Part shown: positions 1-6,630 of the stretch, piece by piece | How positions within the stretch are numbered: the first letter of the stretch is position 1 | Layout of the letters: each line of letters begins with the position of its first letter | NCBI GenBank assembly: GCA_016874945.1 | Contig: VGSO01000013.1 | Location: 1 to 18,593, forward strand | Source: Deltaproteobacteria bacterium | GTDB taxonomy: Bacteria; Desulfobacterota; Desulfobaccia; Desulfobaccales; 0-14-0-80-60-11 | Reading direction: 5' to 3' | DNA length: 18,593 nucleotides | Program-made: the position numbers and the translations under genes | Notes under the pieces: model-generated | The model's input: the letters and a program-made list of their open reading frames with translations, nothing else | Database searches by the model: none | Told to the model about the DNA's origin: nothing

Positions 1-376
1 TAATCTGTAACTTATTGATAATCCATAATTATCTTTACCGAAAACCGAAAACCGTATTAGAGGGCCCAGAAAATCACCGGGAAAAATATTTTACGCGGTG
101 GCGCGGGATAGCCACAGCTTTGAAGATTCACCCCAGTGAATCCTCCGTGGCCGCTGTGCCTCTGTGGTTGGCAAACCCACCGGAGAATCACCAGGGAAAG
201 GGGGCATATCGAAAAATCACGGATTGCGAAGCCCAAAACCTGGCGTCAGGCAATGCTTTTTTCCTTCCCCGGGGGTAAATTGCACCTTAGAGGGCGGTAA
301 CCGGTCCCCATCCTTGACCGGCCGGAAGAAACCGACTAACATTACAATAAAAAATTGCCTGACGAGGTTTCCCGCG

Positions 377-405
377 TTTGGATGTCAGTTTTCCACTGTT
401 ATAAA
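377..405 (+). promoter_or_regulatory. Possible sigma70-type promoter upstream of the receiver gene
   Basis: TTTGGA at 377-382 and TATAAA at 400-405 are separated by 17 bp. The -10 box matches the consensus at 5 of 6 positions, but the -35 box at only 3 of 6. It lies in the locally A+T-rich part of an otherwise G+C-rich spacer, about 180 bp before the receiver gene. Inference from sequence alone. Confidence 0.3.
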
Positions 406-492
406 ATATATTAAGACAAAGTTGTTGGGAAAGCTGACCGCTGAAAGCTGATAGCTTGCAAGACCAGAAAAGCCGAAGGCGATGAAGGTTCC

Positions 493-523
493 CAGCGGCG
501 TCACCTAAGAGACGGGGGCGCTG
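493..523 (+). other. Stem-loop in the leader of the receiver gene
   Basis: CAGCG (493-497) pairs with CGCTG (519-523), and inside it CGTC (499-502) pairs with GACG (511-514) around the loop ACCTAAGA. The helix is interrupted by an asymmetric G/GGGG internal loop. It ends about 60 bases before the start codon and has no U-tract, so it is not an obvious terminator. It does not match any riboswitch I recognise. Confidence 0.35.
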
Positions 524-584
524 CAAGGATACTTCCAGACTCCAAATGGAGAGGCCCCAGAAGCTGCAAGTTGAGGAGGTGTGC

Positions 585-1001
585 ATGGGACACATCCTGG
601 CCGTGGACGATGAACTGGACATGCTGGCTCTTCTGAAAATGATCATCGAAGGCTATTCCAATCACCAGGTGACGGTGACCAACAACCCCATGGAGGCCGC
701 GGAGATGCTGGAAAAGGAGGACTTCGACCTGGTTCTCACCGACCTCAAGATGCCGGGGATGGACGGTTTGGAGTTGATGGAACTGGCCAAGAAGCGGGAC
801 GAAGACGCGCTGGTCATCGTCATCACTGCGTTCGGCTCCCTGGAGTCCGCGGAAGAGGCCATGAGGAAAGGCGCGTTTGATTACATCACCAAACCCTTCC
901 GTAAGGAGCAGATTCTGCTCTCCCTGGATAAGGGCATTCGCTGGCGGGAAATGGTGCGGCAGAACAAGGAAATGAAGCAGCGCCTGGATGCGAAGGGGTA
1001 A
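585..1001 (+). CDS. Stand-alone response regulator receiver protein (NtrC-type receiver)
   Basis: A 138-residue single-domain response regulator. The receiver signature is complete: acidic pair D8/D9 in AVDDE, phospho-acceptor D53 in LTDLKMPGMDG, switch residue T81 in ITAFGS, and K103 in ITKPF. The stretch through ITAFGS and GAFDYITKPF is typical of NtrC-family receivers. The tail (about 112-138) is helical and charged, like the linker before an AAA+ domain, but the gene stops there, so no output domain exists. I chose ATG 585 over the upstream in-frame ATG at 546 because a strong Shine-Dalgarno sequence (GAGGAGGT, 573-580) sits just before it and family homology begins there. It probably relays phosphate from an unlinked histidine kinase to another protein; no kinase is in the window. 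It converges with the next gene. Confidence 0.9.
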   Translation: MGHILAVDDELDMLALLKMIIEGYSNHQVTVTNNPMEAAEMLEKEDFDLVLTDLKMPGMDGLELMELAKKRDEDALVIVITAFGSLESAEEAMRKGAFDYITKPFRKEQILLSLDKGIRWREMVRQNKEMKQRLDAKG

Positions 1002-1034
1002 AGCGACCGGCGTAAACGGAGAAACATGCAGGGC

Positions 1035-1048
1035 AGGCGCCCGCGCCT
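1035..1048. terminator. Small hairpin between convergent receiver genes, possible bidirectional terminator
   Basis: AGGCG (1035-1039) and CGCCT (1044-1048) form a 5-bp G+C-rich stem with a CCCG loop, followed on the plus strand by only three T residues. The position between two converging stop codons suits a shared terminator, but the U-tract is poor, so this is weak. Confidence 0.3.
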
Positions 1049-1069
1049 TTGCCGGAGCGATTCGTGGGG

Positions 1070-1516
1070 TTAGAACAACAGGCGCAGGGTTTCTTGTTTC
1101 AAACGGCGGATCTCTTCTTCCATCCGGCGCAAGTGCTTTTGATGGATGGCGTGGCGGATTTTGCGCACCATGTCATCCAGGGTCAAGGGCTTGAAGACCA
1201 CCTCCACCTGTTCCAGGTAGTGGTAGTGCAGGGGCTGGCTGAGTCCATGCTGGTGGACCATCAGGATAAACCGGATATTGGGATCGCGGCTACGGCTGTC
1301 GTCCAGAAGCTGCTGCTGTTCCGCCAGTTTTAAATCGGCGATAATGAGATCATAAGCCGTTTCTTCCAGGGCTTTGAGAGCCTCGGCCGCGGTGGCCACC
1401 AGTTTGAATTCTTCGTAACCGATGAGCTTGAAAATGGAAGAGAGAAATTCCCGGCACCAATCGTCCTGGTCCACCACCAGGATGCGCCCTCGGCACTCGC
1501 AGCTCATGTCTCTCAT
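1070..1516 (-). CDS. Divergent receiver-domain protein
   Basis: A 148-residue single receiver domain with departures from the family pattern. Seen: VVDQDD (D16, D18, D19) for the metal-binding acidic cluster, D61 in LIIADLK at the phospho-acceptor position, and K109 in VFKPL. The conserved Thr/Ser switch appears to be replaced by His88 (LMVHQHG), and the loop after D61 lacks the usual MPGMDG. The C-terminus (about 118-148) is a basic, probably coiled helix. I chose ATG 1516 because an AAGGGG-like ribosome binding site lies 8-9 bases upstream; an in-frame TTG at 1582 would add 22 residues with no family likeness and no good ribosome site. It may act as a non-switching or atypically switching adaptor. 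There is no output domain. It is convergent with the canonical receiver and downstream of the DUF1015 gene on the same strand. Confidence 0.75.
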   Translation of the reverse strand: MRDMSCECRGRILVVDQDDWCREFLSSIFKLIGYEEFKLVATAAEALKALEETAYDLIIADLKLAEQQQLLDDSRSRDPNIRFILMVHQHGLSQPLHYHYLEQVEVVFKPLTLDDMVRKIRHAIHQKHLRRMEEEIRRLKQETLRLLF

Positions 1517-1591
1517 CCGGCAAATCCCCTTCAACACCCTCGCGTCATAATTTAAATTGACATAAAAATCGTTCCCTGGCAAGGGGGGACA

Positions 1592-1612
1592 GATTAGTGA
1601 TCAGTGATCAGT
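1592..1612. repeat. Heptamer tandem repeat, left arm
   Basis: Three consecutive 7-mers: GATTAGT, GATCAGT, GATCAGT. They are the reverse complement, with small variations, of the heptamers at 1652-1686, so the two arrays could fold into a large hairpin on either strand. Located between two minus-strand genes. Confidence 0.75.
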
Positions 1613-1651
1613 ATTTCTTCAAACTATCCCTTTCTTTTTCCCTGCCACCCA

Positions 1652-1686
1652 ACTGATTACTGATTACTGATCACTGGTTACTGGTA
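1652..1686. repeat. Heptamer tandem repeat, right arm
   Basis: Five consecutive 7-mers: ACTGATT, ACTGATT, ACTGATC, ACTGGTT, ACTGGTA. The array abuts the stop codon of the DUF1015 gene (1692-1694 on the minus strand), so a transcript from that gene would run straight into it. Pairing with 1592-1612 could form a post-gene hairpin. Confidence 0.75.
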
Positions 1687-1691
1687 CTGCC

Positions 1692-3050
1692 TCATTCCGG
1701 CACAACAATTTCCTCCTCGGGGCTGAGGGGATTGAGAACCAGACCGGTCATCACCTTGGGGTAAAAATAGGTGGACTTCCGGGGCATGATGAACCCGGTG
1801 GAGGCCACCTCCTGGACCTGCCCGATGCGGGTGGGATTGAGGATGAAGGCCAGGGAAGCTTCCCGGGCCGTTAGGGCCGCCAGGACGTCGGGGATCTTGC
1901 TGGAATACTTGCAGGTCTCCTGGTCGTCCTGGACCTTGGCATCCAGCGCCAGAATCTTTTCAAAGATCAGGAAATTCAACACCGTCACGTCCAATTGGGC
2001 CAGGGACCGGTGCATCTGGCGCTCCAGGACCTTTTCCCGGATGCCCGACTTGAGCCTGACCCGCCAGGCCTTGCCCCCAAAGCCCAGGACGATGAAGACC
2101 GTATCCTGGGGTTGAGCCTCTTTTAACTTCTGCTGCAAGAACTCCTCGTAAGGCCCGGAAACCTGGCCCTGGGGCGGCAGCGGGGCTACCTCGAAATATT
2201 CCGCCATCCGCTTAAGGAACAAATCCTCCTCCAAGGTCTTGAACCGTGGACCTCCCAGCATGCGGTGGGCCATAAGGATAACCAGGTGGGGGTCGAAGAT
2301 GTTGGAAAGGTACATCAGGGTGAAGTTGAAGGACGCCCGCGGCGACGCGTGGGGATAGCGCTGCCTCATCAATTTCTGGTAGTTAAGGGAAGTTTCGTAG
2401 CGGTGGTGGCCGTCGGCGATGAACAGGGGCTTATCCAACAGAGCCTGATGCACCTCTTTAAGAGCCGCCGTGCGGGTCACCCGATGGAGCCGGTTACGGT
2501 AACCGCCCACGTCCGTAAAGGCCAGGAGTGGTTCCGGCGGCCTGGCCGGGCGCAGGGTCTCCAGCACCCGGTCCTCTGGGTCGGAATAAAGAGAGAAGAT
2601 GGGGGAAAAATTGGCCTGGGCGTGCCTCACCAGCTCCAGCCGGTCGGCCTTGGCGTCGGAAAAAGTCTGTTCATGGGGCCTGATCACCCCGCCGGTGAGG
2701 GACTCCAGACGCACCAAGGCCACGAACCCGGACCGGTTGTGGGTGCGGCCTTCCACCTCAAATTCCGTTTCCCAGTAATAGAAAGCCGGCTCCGGGTCCC
2801 GCACTAAAATGCCGTCCCGGACCCACTGGCGGTAAAGGGCCGCGGCCCGGGTGTAGCGGTTATGGAACCGGTCATCCCCCGGCAGGGGTTGGGGCAGGAT
2901 CAGGTGCACCATGTTGTAAGGGTGCCGGGCTGCAAAGGCCTCCCGCTCCCGGGGCTTGATGACGTCGTAGGGCGGAGTTATCACTTCCTCCGGGTGGGCC
3001 ACCTTGTGGGGGTCATAATGTAGCCCCCTGAAAGGGGCGACATAAGCCAA
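1692..3050 (-). CDS. DUF1015 family protein
   Basis: A 452-residue soluble protein that I assign to the DUF1015 family from its characteristic opening (VAPFRGLHYDP, then VITPPYDVI around 24-31), the HEQTFSDAK segment (126-134), and the signature ADGHHRYE (212-219). The biochemical role of the family is not established to my knowledge. The DGHHR motif resembles the active-site motif of ParB/sulfiredoxin-fold proteins, including ADP-dependent serine kinases, so a nucleotide-linked activity is possible; that is inference. The start codon is TTG at 3050, supported by AGGAGG on the minus strand 8 bases upstream and by the family N-terminus. The ATG at 3055 is out of frame. No signal peptide or membrane segment. 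It is a single gene on the minus strand, followed by heptamer repeats. Confidence 0.85.
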   Translation of the reverse strand: MAYVAPFRGLHYDPHKVAHPEEVITPPYDVIKPREREAFAARHPYNMVHLILPQPLPGDDRFHNRYTRAAALYRQWVRDGILVRDPEPAFYYWETEFEVEGRTHNRSGFVALVRLESLTGGVIRPHEQTFSDAKADRLELVRHAQANFSPIFSLYSDPEDRVLETLRPARPPEPLLAFTDVGGYRNRLHRVTRTAALKEVHQALLDKPLFIADGHHRYETSLNYQKLMRQRYPHASPRASFNFTLMYLSNIFDPHLVILMAHRMLGGPRFKTLEEDLFLKRMAEYFEVAPLPPQGQVSGPYEEFLQQKLKEAQPQDTVFIVLGFGGKAWRVRLKSGIREKVLERQMHRSLAQLDVTVLNFLIFEKILALDAKVQDDQETCKYSSKIPDVLAALTAREASLAFILNPTRIGQVQEVASTGFIMPRKSTYFYPKVMTGLVLNPLSPEEEIVVPE

Positions 3051-3234
3051 TGCATCTTCCTCCTGAGAAGTGATTTTGAGGGGAAGGTAAAGTTATTTCC
3101 CGCGGCCAGCCGATCAATCTCCCCCCAGGCCTTTGGCATTTTTCAATTTACCAGCTATGCCGTTCAGGTCAATAGCTAATGACAGGATTGGACTATTTAT
3201 CTCCGCCAACCGCTTAACGAGGCATAAAAAAATC

Positions 3235-3263
3235 TTGACCGAACCCTTGGTAATAGATAAATT
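3235..3263 (+). promoter_or_regulatory. Possible promoter for speD
   Basis: TTGACC at 3235-3240 (5 of 6 to consensus) and TAAATT at 3258-3263 are separated by 17 bp, in an A+T-rich patch. If used, it gives a leader of about 255 bases before speD that contains all the inverted repeats described for this spacer. Confidence 0.4.
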
Positions 3264-3304
3264 AATTGGAATAAACTTGCTCGACAAGGATTGGGTTATG
3301 CTGG

Positions 3305-3338
3305 GTAACCCCTTAACCCGTTAAGGGCCGGGGGTTAC
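3305..3338 (+). other. Palindrome in the speD leader
   Basis: CCCTTAA (3310-3316) pairs with TTAAGGG (3321-3327) around a CCCG loop: a perfect 7-bp stem with a tetraloop. GTAAC (3305-3309) and GTTAC (3334-3338) can extend it outside a bulge. There is no U-tract, so it is not a standard terminator; it could be an operator or an RNA element. Confidence 0.45.
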
Positions 3339-3392
3339 GAGGTTTCGAAGGTAAATATTTGGGGCGTTGCTCCCTTCCTCGTGCTCTTCGAA
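3338..3392 (+). other. Crossing inverted repeats in the speD leader, possible pseudoknot or switch
   Basis: CGAGG (3338-3342) can pair with CCTCG (3377-3381), and TTCGAAG (3344-3350) can pair with CTTCGAA (3386-3392). The two pairings cross in order (A, B, A', B'), so they form either a pseudoknot or two mutually exclusive folds. GGGG at 3361-3364 and TCCC at 3371-3374 add a small hairpin between them. I cannot match this to a known riboswitch class. Confidence 0.35.
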
Positions 3393-3477
3393 CCGGCGGT
3401 GCCGGGGCCCAATATTGTTATTCCTGGAACCCTAAGATCCGGGACCGCGTCGGCAAGAGTTCGCCATAAAAGGCAGC

Positions 3478-3502
3478 AAGGGCATTCCCCGGTGGTGCCC
3501 TT
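3478..3502 (+). promoter_or_regulatory. Hairpin just before the speD ribosome binding site
   Basis: AAGGGCA (3478-3484) and TGCCCTT (3496-3502) form a perfect 7-bp stem with an 11-base loop. It ends 10 bases before the Shine-Dalgarno sequence of speD (AGGAGG near 3514-3519). It is well placed to influence translation or to act as an attenuator, although no long U-tract follows. Confidence 0.45.
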
Positions 3503-3527
3503 ACTTTAGTGCGAGGAGGACGCAACC

Positions 3528-3965
3528 TTGAACAATGCGCCGATTGGCTTCGGAATGCATCTCACCTTGGACGGTTATGGTTGCAATCCGGAGCGGTTAG
3601 CGAACCTGGACCTGATATATGAGTTTCTGGAGCGTTGCCCAGACCTGATTGAGATGACCAAAATCATGCCCCCCTATGTCTTCAAGTATCACGGCAAGGT
3701 GCCGGAAGATTGGGGGGTTTCGGGCTTCGTGCTCATCGCCGAAAGCCACATCAGCATCCATACCTTCCCGGAACGGAACTATCTCAGCCTGGATATTTTT
3801 TCCTGCAAAGAATTCGACTATGGCCGGGCGGCCGCTTTTGCCACCGAGATCTTCGGCATCACCCGCTATGAGCACCATATCCTGGACCGGGGCCTGGAAT
3901 TTCCCCGGAACGTCCCCAAGGTGGAACGCCTCCTGCGCCAGGAACGGGAGCAGATGCGAGGCTGA
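3528..3965 (+). CDS. speD: S-adenosylmethionine decarboxylase proenzyme, bacterial class 1b-like
   Basis: Makes decarboxylated S-adenosylmethionine, the aminopropyl donor for spermidine synthesis, using a self-generated pyruvoyl cofactor. In this 145-residue protein the self-cleavage site is E72/S73 within AESHISIHTFPE; H78 lies 5 residues and C93 (IFSC) 20 residues after the serine, the spacing of the processing and catalytic His and Cys in the small bacterial enzymes. Length is slightly above the usual 120-130. The start is TTG 3528, with AGGAGG 8 bases upstream; the nearby ATG at 3535 is out of frame. No speE is in the window. corC begins 2 bases after the stop, so speD-corC are probably cotranscribed, although their functions are unrelated. 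The structured leader upstream may regulate it. Confidence 0.95.
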   Translation: MNNAPIGFGMHLTLDGYGCNPERLANLDLIYEFLERCPDLIEMTKIMPPYVFKYHGKVPEDWGVSGFVLIAESHISIHTFPERNYLSLDIFSCKEFDYGRAAAFATEIFGITRYEHHILDRGLEFPRNVPKVERLLRQEREQMRG

Positions 3966-3967
3966 AC

Positions 3968-4819
3968 ATGGAAGAGGCCGAGAAGTCGGCTCCCGGCTTC
4001 TTTAAGCGCCTCCGGCAGCGCTGGTTCGCCCGCCGCGCCATTACCCAGCCGGAAGACCTGGAGCGGGAAATCCAGAGCATCCTGGACGTGGGGGAAGAGC
4101 GCGGTTTCATCAGCCGCCAGGCAGGCGAACTCATTGAGAGCATCTTTGAGTTCAAAGACACCCTGGTCCGGGAAATCATGGTCCCCCGCCTGGAAATGTC
4201 CGGGGTGGAGCGCCACACCCCCCTGGACCAGATCATCGCCGCTGTCCTGGAAACCGGCCACTCCCGCTTTCCGGTCTTCGAAGGTGACATCGACCATATT
4301 GTAGGCGTCCTCCTGGCCAAAGACCTCCTGGTCTTCTGGCGGCAGCCCCCGGAAACCTGGGACCTGGGCCGGGTGCTGCGTCCCGCTTATTTCATCCCCG
4401 AGAGCAAAAAAATCAGCGATCTGCTCCGGGACCTGGTGGAGCGCAAAACCCCCATCGCCATCGTCATCGACGAATACGGGGGCACCGCGGGCCTCATCAC
4501 CCTGGAAGACATCCTGGAAGAGATCGTCGGCGAAATCTACGACGAATACGACCGCATGGAACCCAGGCTGCTTCCCCAGGAAGACGGGGCCGTGCTGGTG
4601 GACGCCCGCCTGGACGTGGAAGAACTCATGGACCACTTCGGCCTGCCCCGCCCCGAAGGCAAATTCGAATCCGTGGGCGGACTCCTCATGCACTTCCTGG
4701 GCCATGTGCCCCGGGTCAACGACAAGGTTATGGTGGAAAACCTGGAACTCACCGTCACCGCCGCGGACGAACGCCGGGCCAAACAGGTCCGGGTCCGGCC
4801 ATTGGCGTTGGAGGAGTAG
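3968..4819 (+). CDS. corC: CorC/HlyC-family CBS-domain protein
   Basis: A 283-residue cytoplasmic protein of the CorC (YbeX) type, linked to magnesium/cobalt homeostasis. Domain order: a charged N-terminal helical segment (1-60), a CBS pair (about 66-125 and 135-190) with the family motifs MVPR (71-74) and DEYGGTAG (168-175), then a C-terminal CorC_HlyC domain (about 203-280) with the FESVGG motif. There is no N-terminal DUF21 membrane domain, so this is the short CorC rather than a CorB-like transporter. It starts 2 bases after speD and precedes lnt, the same corC-lnt order known in many proteobacteria. A long hairpin (4831-4870) separates it from lnt. No strong Shine-Dalgarno sequence precedes the ATG; translational coupling with speD is likely. 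Confidence 0.9.
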   Translation: MEEAEKSAPGFFKRLRQRWFARRAITQPEDLEREIQSILDVGEERGFISRQAGELIESIFEFKDTLVREIMVPRLEMSGVERHTPLDQIIAAVLETGHSRFPVFEGDIDHIVGVLLAKDLLVFWRQPPETWDLGRVLRPAYFIPESKKISDLLRDLVERKTPIAIVIDEYGGTAGLITLEDILEEIVGEIYDEYDRMEPRLLPQEDGAVLVDARLDVEELMDHFGLPRPEGKFESVGGLLMHFLGHVPRVNDKVMVENLELTVTAADERRAKQVRVRPLALEE

Positions 4820-4830
4820 TAACAATTTCT

Positions 4831-4870
4831 GGGGAAGGGGGCCAGGGGCCGTTGGCCCTGGTCCTCCCCC
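4831..4870. repeat. Long G/C-rich hairpin between corC and lnt, REP-like
   Basis: A long imperfect stem with loop GTT at 4851-4853: GGGGCC-type sequence at 4837-4850 pairs with 4854-4866, and GGGG at 4831-4834 can pair with the C run at 4867-4870. It contains one bulged G (4845). The 14 bases 4837-4850 recur exactly as reverse complement at 8618-8631, inside another intergenic hairpin, which suggests a dispersed palindromic repeat. It may also attenuate readthrough into lnt; no U-tract follows. Confidence 0.6.
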
Positions 4871-4895
4871 CACATCTCATATAGAACGGTCCCTT

Positions 4896-6401
4896 ATGCG
4901 CGTGGGATTTTCGCATTTTCTGGCGGCGATATTCTCCGGCCTGGTCATGGCCGCGGCCTTTCCCAAGTGGGATTATAATTTTCTGCTGCCGGTGGGCTTG
5001 ATTCCGCTGTTGTGGGCCATCCGGGGAAAGTCCAGAAACGCGGCCTTCTGGCTGGGGTTGGTCTCGGGGCTGGCTTTTTACTGCGGGCTGCTTTACTGGA
5101 TCGTGTACGTCACCACGGTGTTCGGGGGGCTGCCGGTTCTCCTGGGGGTGGGCGTCCTTCTGGTTTTGGCGGGTTATTTAAGCCTGTACCGCGCCTTGTG
5201 GGCCCTGGGGGTCAATTGGGCCGCGGCCCGGGGCCATAGCCTAATGTGGTTTGCCCCCGCTTTTTGGGTGGCCCTGGAATTGGGGCAGACTTACATCATC
5301 AGCGGTTTCCCCTGGGAGGTCCTGGGAAACGGGGCATACCGGTTCCCCCTGCTCCTCCAACTCGCCGATATCACCGGGGTGTACGGACTCTCCTTCCTGC
5401 TGGCCCTGGTTAATGTGAGCCTGTTCGTGATGTTGGTTGCCGACCAAGGCCGGGGGCCGCGATTTCGCCACCTGTCCGTGGTGGCCGTGCTGGTTCTGGT
5501 CTGGGTGGGGTATGGCCATTACCGCCTGGGCGAAGTGGACCAGAGGATGGCCCAGGCGCCCAAGATGAAGGTGGCGGTGGTTCAGGGGAATATCAAGCAG
5601 GGGGACAAGTGGAAAAAGGAGATGGTCCAGACGACGCTGGAGCGCTACGGGGAACTGACCCGCCAGGTCAAGGGCGCCCGCCTGGTCGTCTGGCCGGAAA
5701 CCGCGGCCCCCTTCTTCTTCCTGCGCACGCCCCAGTTTTCGGCCCAGGTCCAGGAAATCGCCAAGGAGAGCCGCGCCTACCTGCTCTTCGGGGCCCCGGC
5801 CTGGGAGCTCACCCCCCAGGGGGAGACCTTTTTCAACCGGGCCTATATGTTGTCCCCCCAGGGGGAGGTGGTGGGTTACTACGACAAGGCCCACCTGGTG
5901 CCATACGGCGAATATGTGCCTTTGAAACGCTATCTCCCCTTCCTGGGCAAGATGGTCTCCATGGTGGGGGATTTTGCCGAAGGCCCGGTGGGCAAGGTGG
6001 TGGATTTGCCCGAAGGTCCGGTGGGGCCGCTAATCTGTTATGAATCCATCTTTCCCTATTTAAGCCGACCCCAGGTGGAAAACGGGGCGCGGCTGTTGGT
6101 GAACATCACCAACGACGCCTGGTACGGCACCACCAGCGCGCCCCACCAGTCCCTAGCCATCGCGGTGGTGCGCAGCGTGGAGTCCCACGTGGCCATGGCC
6201 CGGGCCGCCAACACCGGCATCAGCGCCTTCATTGACCCGGCCGGCCGCATCCTGTGGCAGTCGGGCCTCTTTGTCCCCGCCGCGGAGGCCATGGACCTGC
6301 CACTCCTCACCGGCGGCACCCTCTACACCCGGTACGGGGACTGGTTCGCCTGGTTGTGCGTCATCCTGGCGGGCCTGACTTTGATCCTGCCCCGGCGGTA
6401 G
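4896..6401 (+). CDS. lnt: Apolipoprotein N-acyltransferase
   Basis: Inner-membrane enzyme that adds the third acyl chain to the N-terminal cysteine of lipoproteins, the last step in lipoprotein maturation in Gram-negative bacteria. The 501-residue protein has hydrophobic segments at about 8-22, 28-41, 50-72, 80-105, 115-130, 162-182 and 192-207, then a nitrilase-like domain (about 220-470) and a final membrane segment (about 482-498). The catalytic triad is visible: E268 in WPETA, K331 in YDKAHLVPYGE, and C381 in ICYES, close to E267, K335 and C387 of the E. coli enzyme. ITNDAWYG follows. The reading frame is open back to 4704 but that part overlaps corC and has no likeness to Lnt, so ATG 4896 is preferred. 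The lipoprotein encoded at 7363 is a plausible substrate. Confidence 0.95.
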   Translation: MRVGFSHFLAAIFSGLVMAAAFPKWDYNFLLPVGLIPLLWAIRGKSRNAAFWLGLVSGLAFYCGLLYWIVYVTTVFGGLPVLLGVGVLLVLAGYLSLYRALWALGVNWAAARGHSLMWFAPAFWVALELGQTYIISGFPWEVLGNGAYRFPLLLQLADITGVYGLSFLLALVNVSLFVMLVADQGRGPRFRHLSVVAVLVLVWVGYGHYRLGEVDQRMAQAPKMKVAVVQGNIKQGDKWKKEMVQTTLERYGELTRQVKGARLVVWPETAAPFFFLRTPQFSAQVQEIAKESRAYLLFGAPAWELTPQGETFFNRAYMLSPQGEVVGYYDKAHLVPYGEYVPLKRYLPFLGKMVSMVGDFAEGPVGKVVDLPEGPVGPLICYESIFPYLSRPQVENGARLLVNITNDAWYGTTSAPHQSLAIAVVRSVESHVAMARAANTGISAFIDPAGRILWQSGLFVPAAEAMDLPLLTGGTLYTRYGDWFAWLCVILAGLTLILPRR

Positions 6402-6568
6402 TCCTCCCGCGGCAATTAAAACAGCCCCCAAACAGTTTTAAAGTGACAGGCGGACAAGTGGTCCTTTCTTTGTTTCCCTAAAATCGCTGCCTTGGGTCCG
6501 TAACTTGCAGTAAGTCATTCTTACCTAAAAATATTTCATATTTTCATGAAAAACTATATAGAAAATAA

Positions 6569-6597
6569 TTGACATTTATTATTTTATTTACTATTAG
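6569..6597 (+). promoter_or_regulatory. Strong sigma70-type promoter for the protease-lipoprotein unit
   Basis: A perfect -35 box TTGACA (6569-6574), a 17-bp A+T-only-but-one spacer, and TATTAG (6592-6597, 4 of 6) as -10. It lies in a strongly A+T-rich stretch, 33 bases before the start codon at 6631. This is the best promoter match in the window. Confidence 0.7.
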
Positions 6598-6630
6598 AAG
6601 CATTAACAACTAAATATAAGGAAGTGAATC

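Larger units (their letters stand above)
1..584. other. Intergenic region, no convincing gene
   Basis: I see no supportable protein or RNA gene in this 584-base stretch. Two overlapping open frames at 15-451 lack a ribosome binding site and encode low-complexity, unrecognisable peptides. What can be seen: a heptad repeat at 37-54 (ACCGAAA twice, then ACCG), a perfect 7-bp hairpin at 125-142 (GATTCAC, loop CCCA, GTGAATC), a second heptad repeat at 433-453 (GCTGACC, GCTGAAA, GCTGATA), a possible promoter near 377-405 and a stem-loop at 493-523. The downstream part probably serves as the leader of the receiver gene at 585. Confidence 0.6.
3051..3527. other. Intergenic region between divergent DUF1015 and speD genes
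   Basis: No credible protein gene in this 477-base spacer; a 63-codon frame at 3133-3324 has no ribosome site or recognisable sequence. The left end must hold the minus-strand promoter for DUF1015. The right two-thirds are rich in inverted repeats (3305-3338, 3338-3392, 3393-3405, 3478-3502), suggesting a structured leader for speD. A possible promoter is at 3235-3263. Confidence 0.6.

Noticed and set aside
15..451. Two overlapping plus-strand frames in the first 450 bases
   Set aside because: No ribosome site, no recognisable domain, and they span repeats and hairpins.
1517..1582. TTG 1582 as the start of the divergent receiver
   Set aside because: No Shine-Dalgarno sequence; the extra 22 residues are not part of the receiver fold.
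1592..1686. CRISPR array
   Set aside because: The repeats are 7-bp tandem units without spacers; there are no cas genes.
3133..3324. 63-codon frame upstream of speD
   Set aside because: No ribosome site and it overlaps the promoter-like and palindromic sequences of the speD leader.
3331..3360. tmRNA-like start (GGGGTTAC then GGTTTCGAAGG)
   Set aside because: No tag-encoding frame, no tRNA-like 3' end with T arm and CCA downstream.
3866..4873. 335-codon minus-strand open frame opposite corC
   Set aside because: Shadow of corC, with His/Phe/Gln-rich composition typical of antisense translation.
4704..4895. Extended lnt start
   Set aside because: The 64 extra codons overlap corC out of frame and are not Lnt-like; ATG 4896 gives the correct N-terminus.
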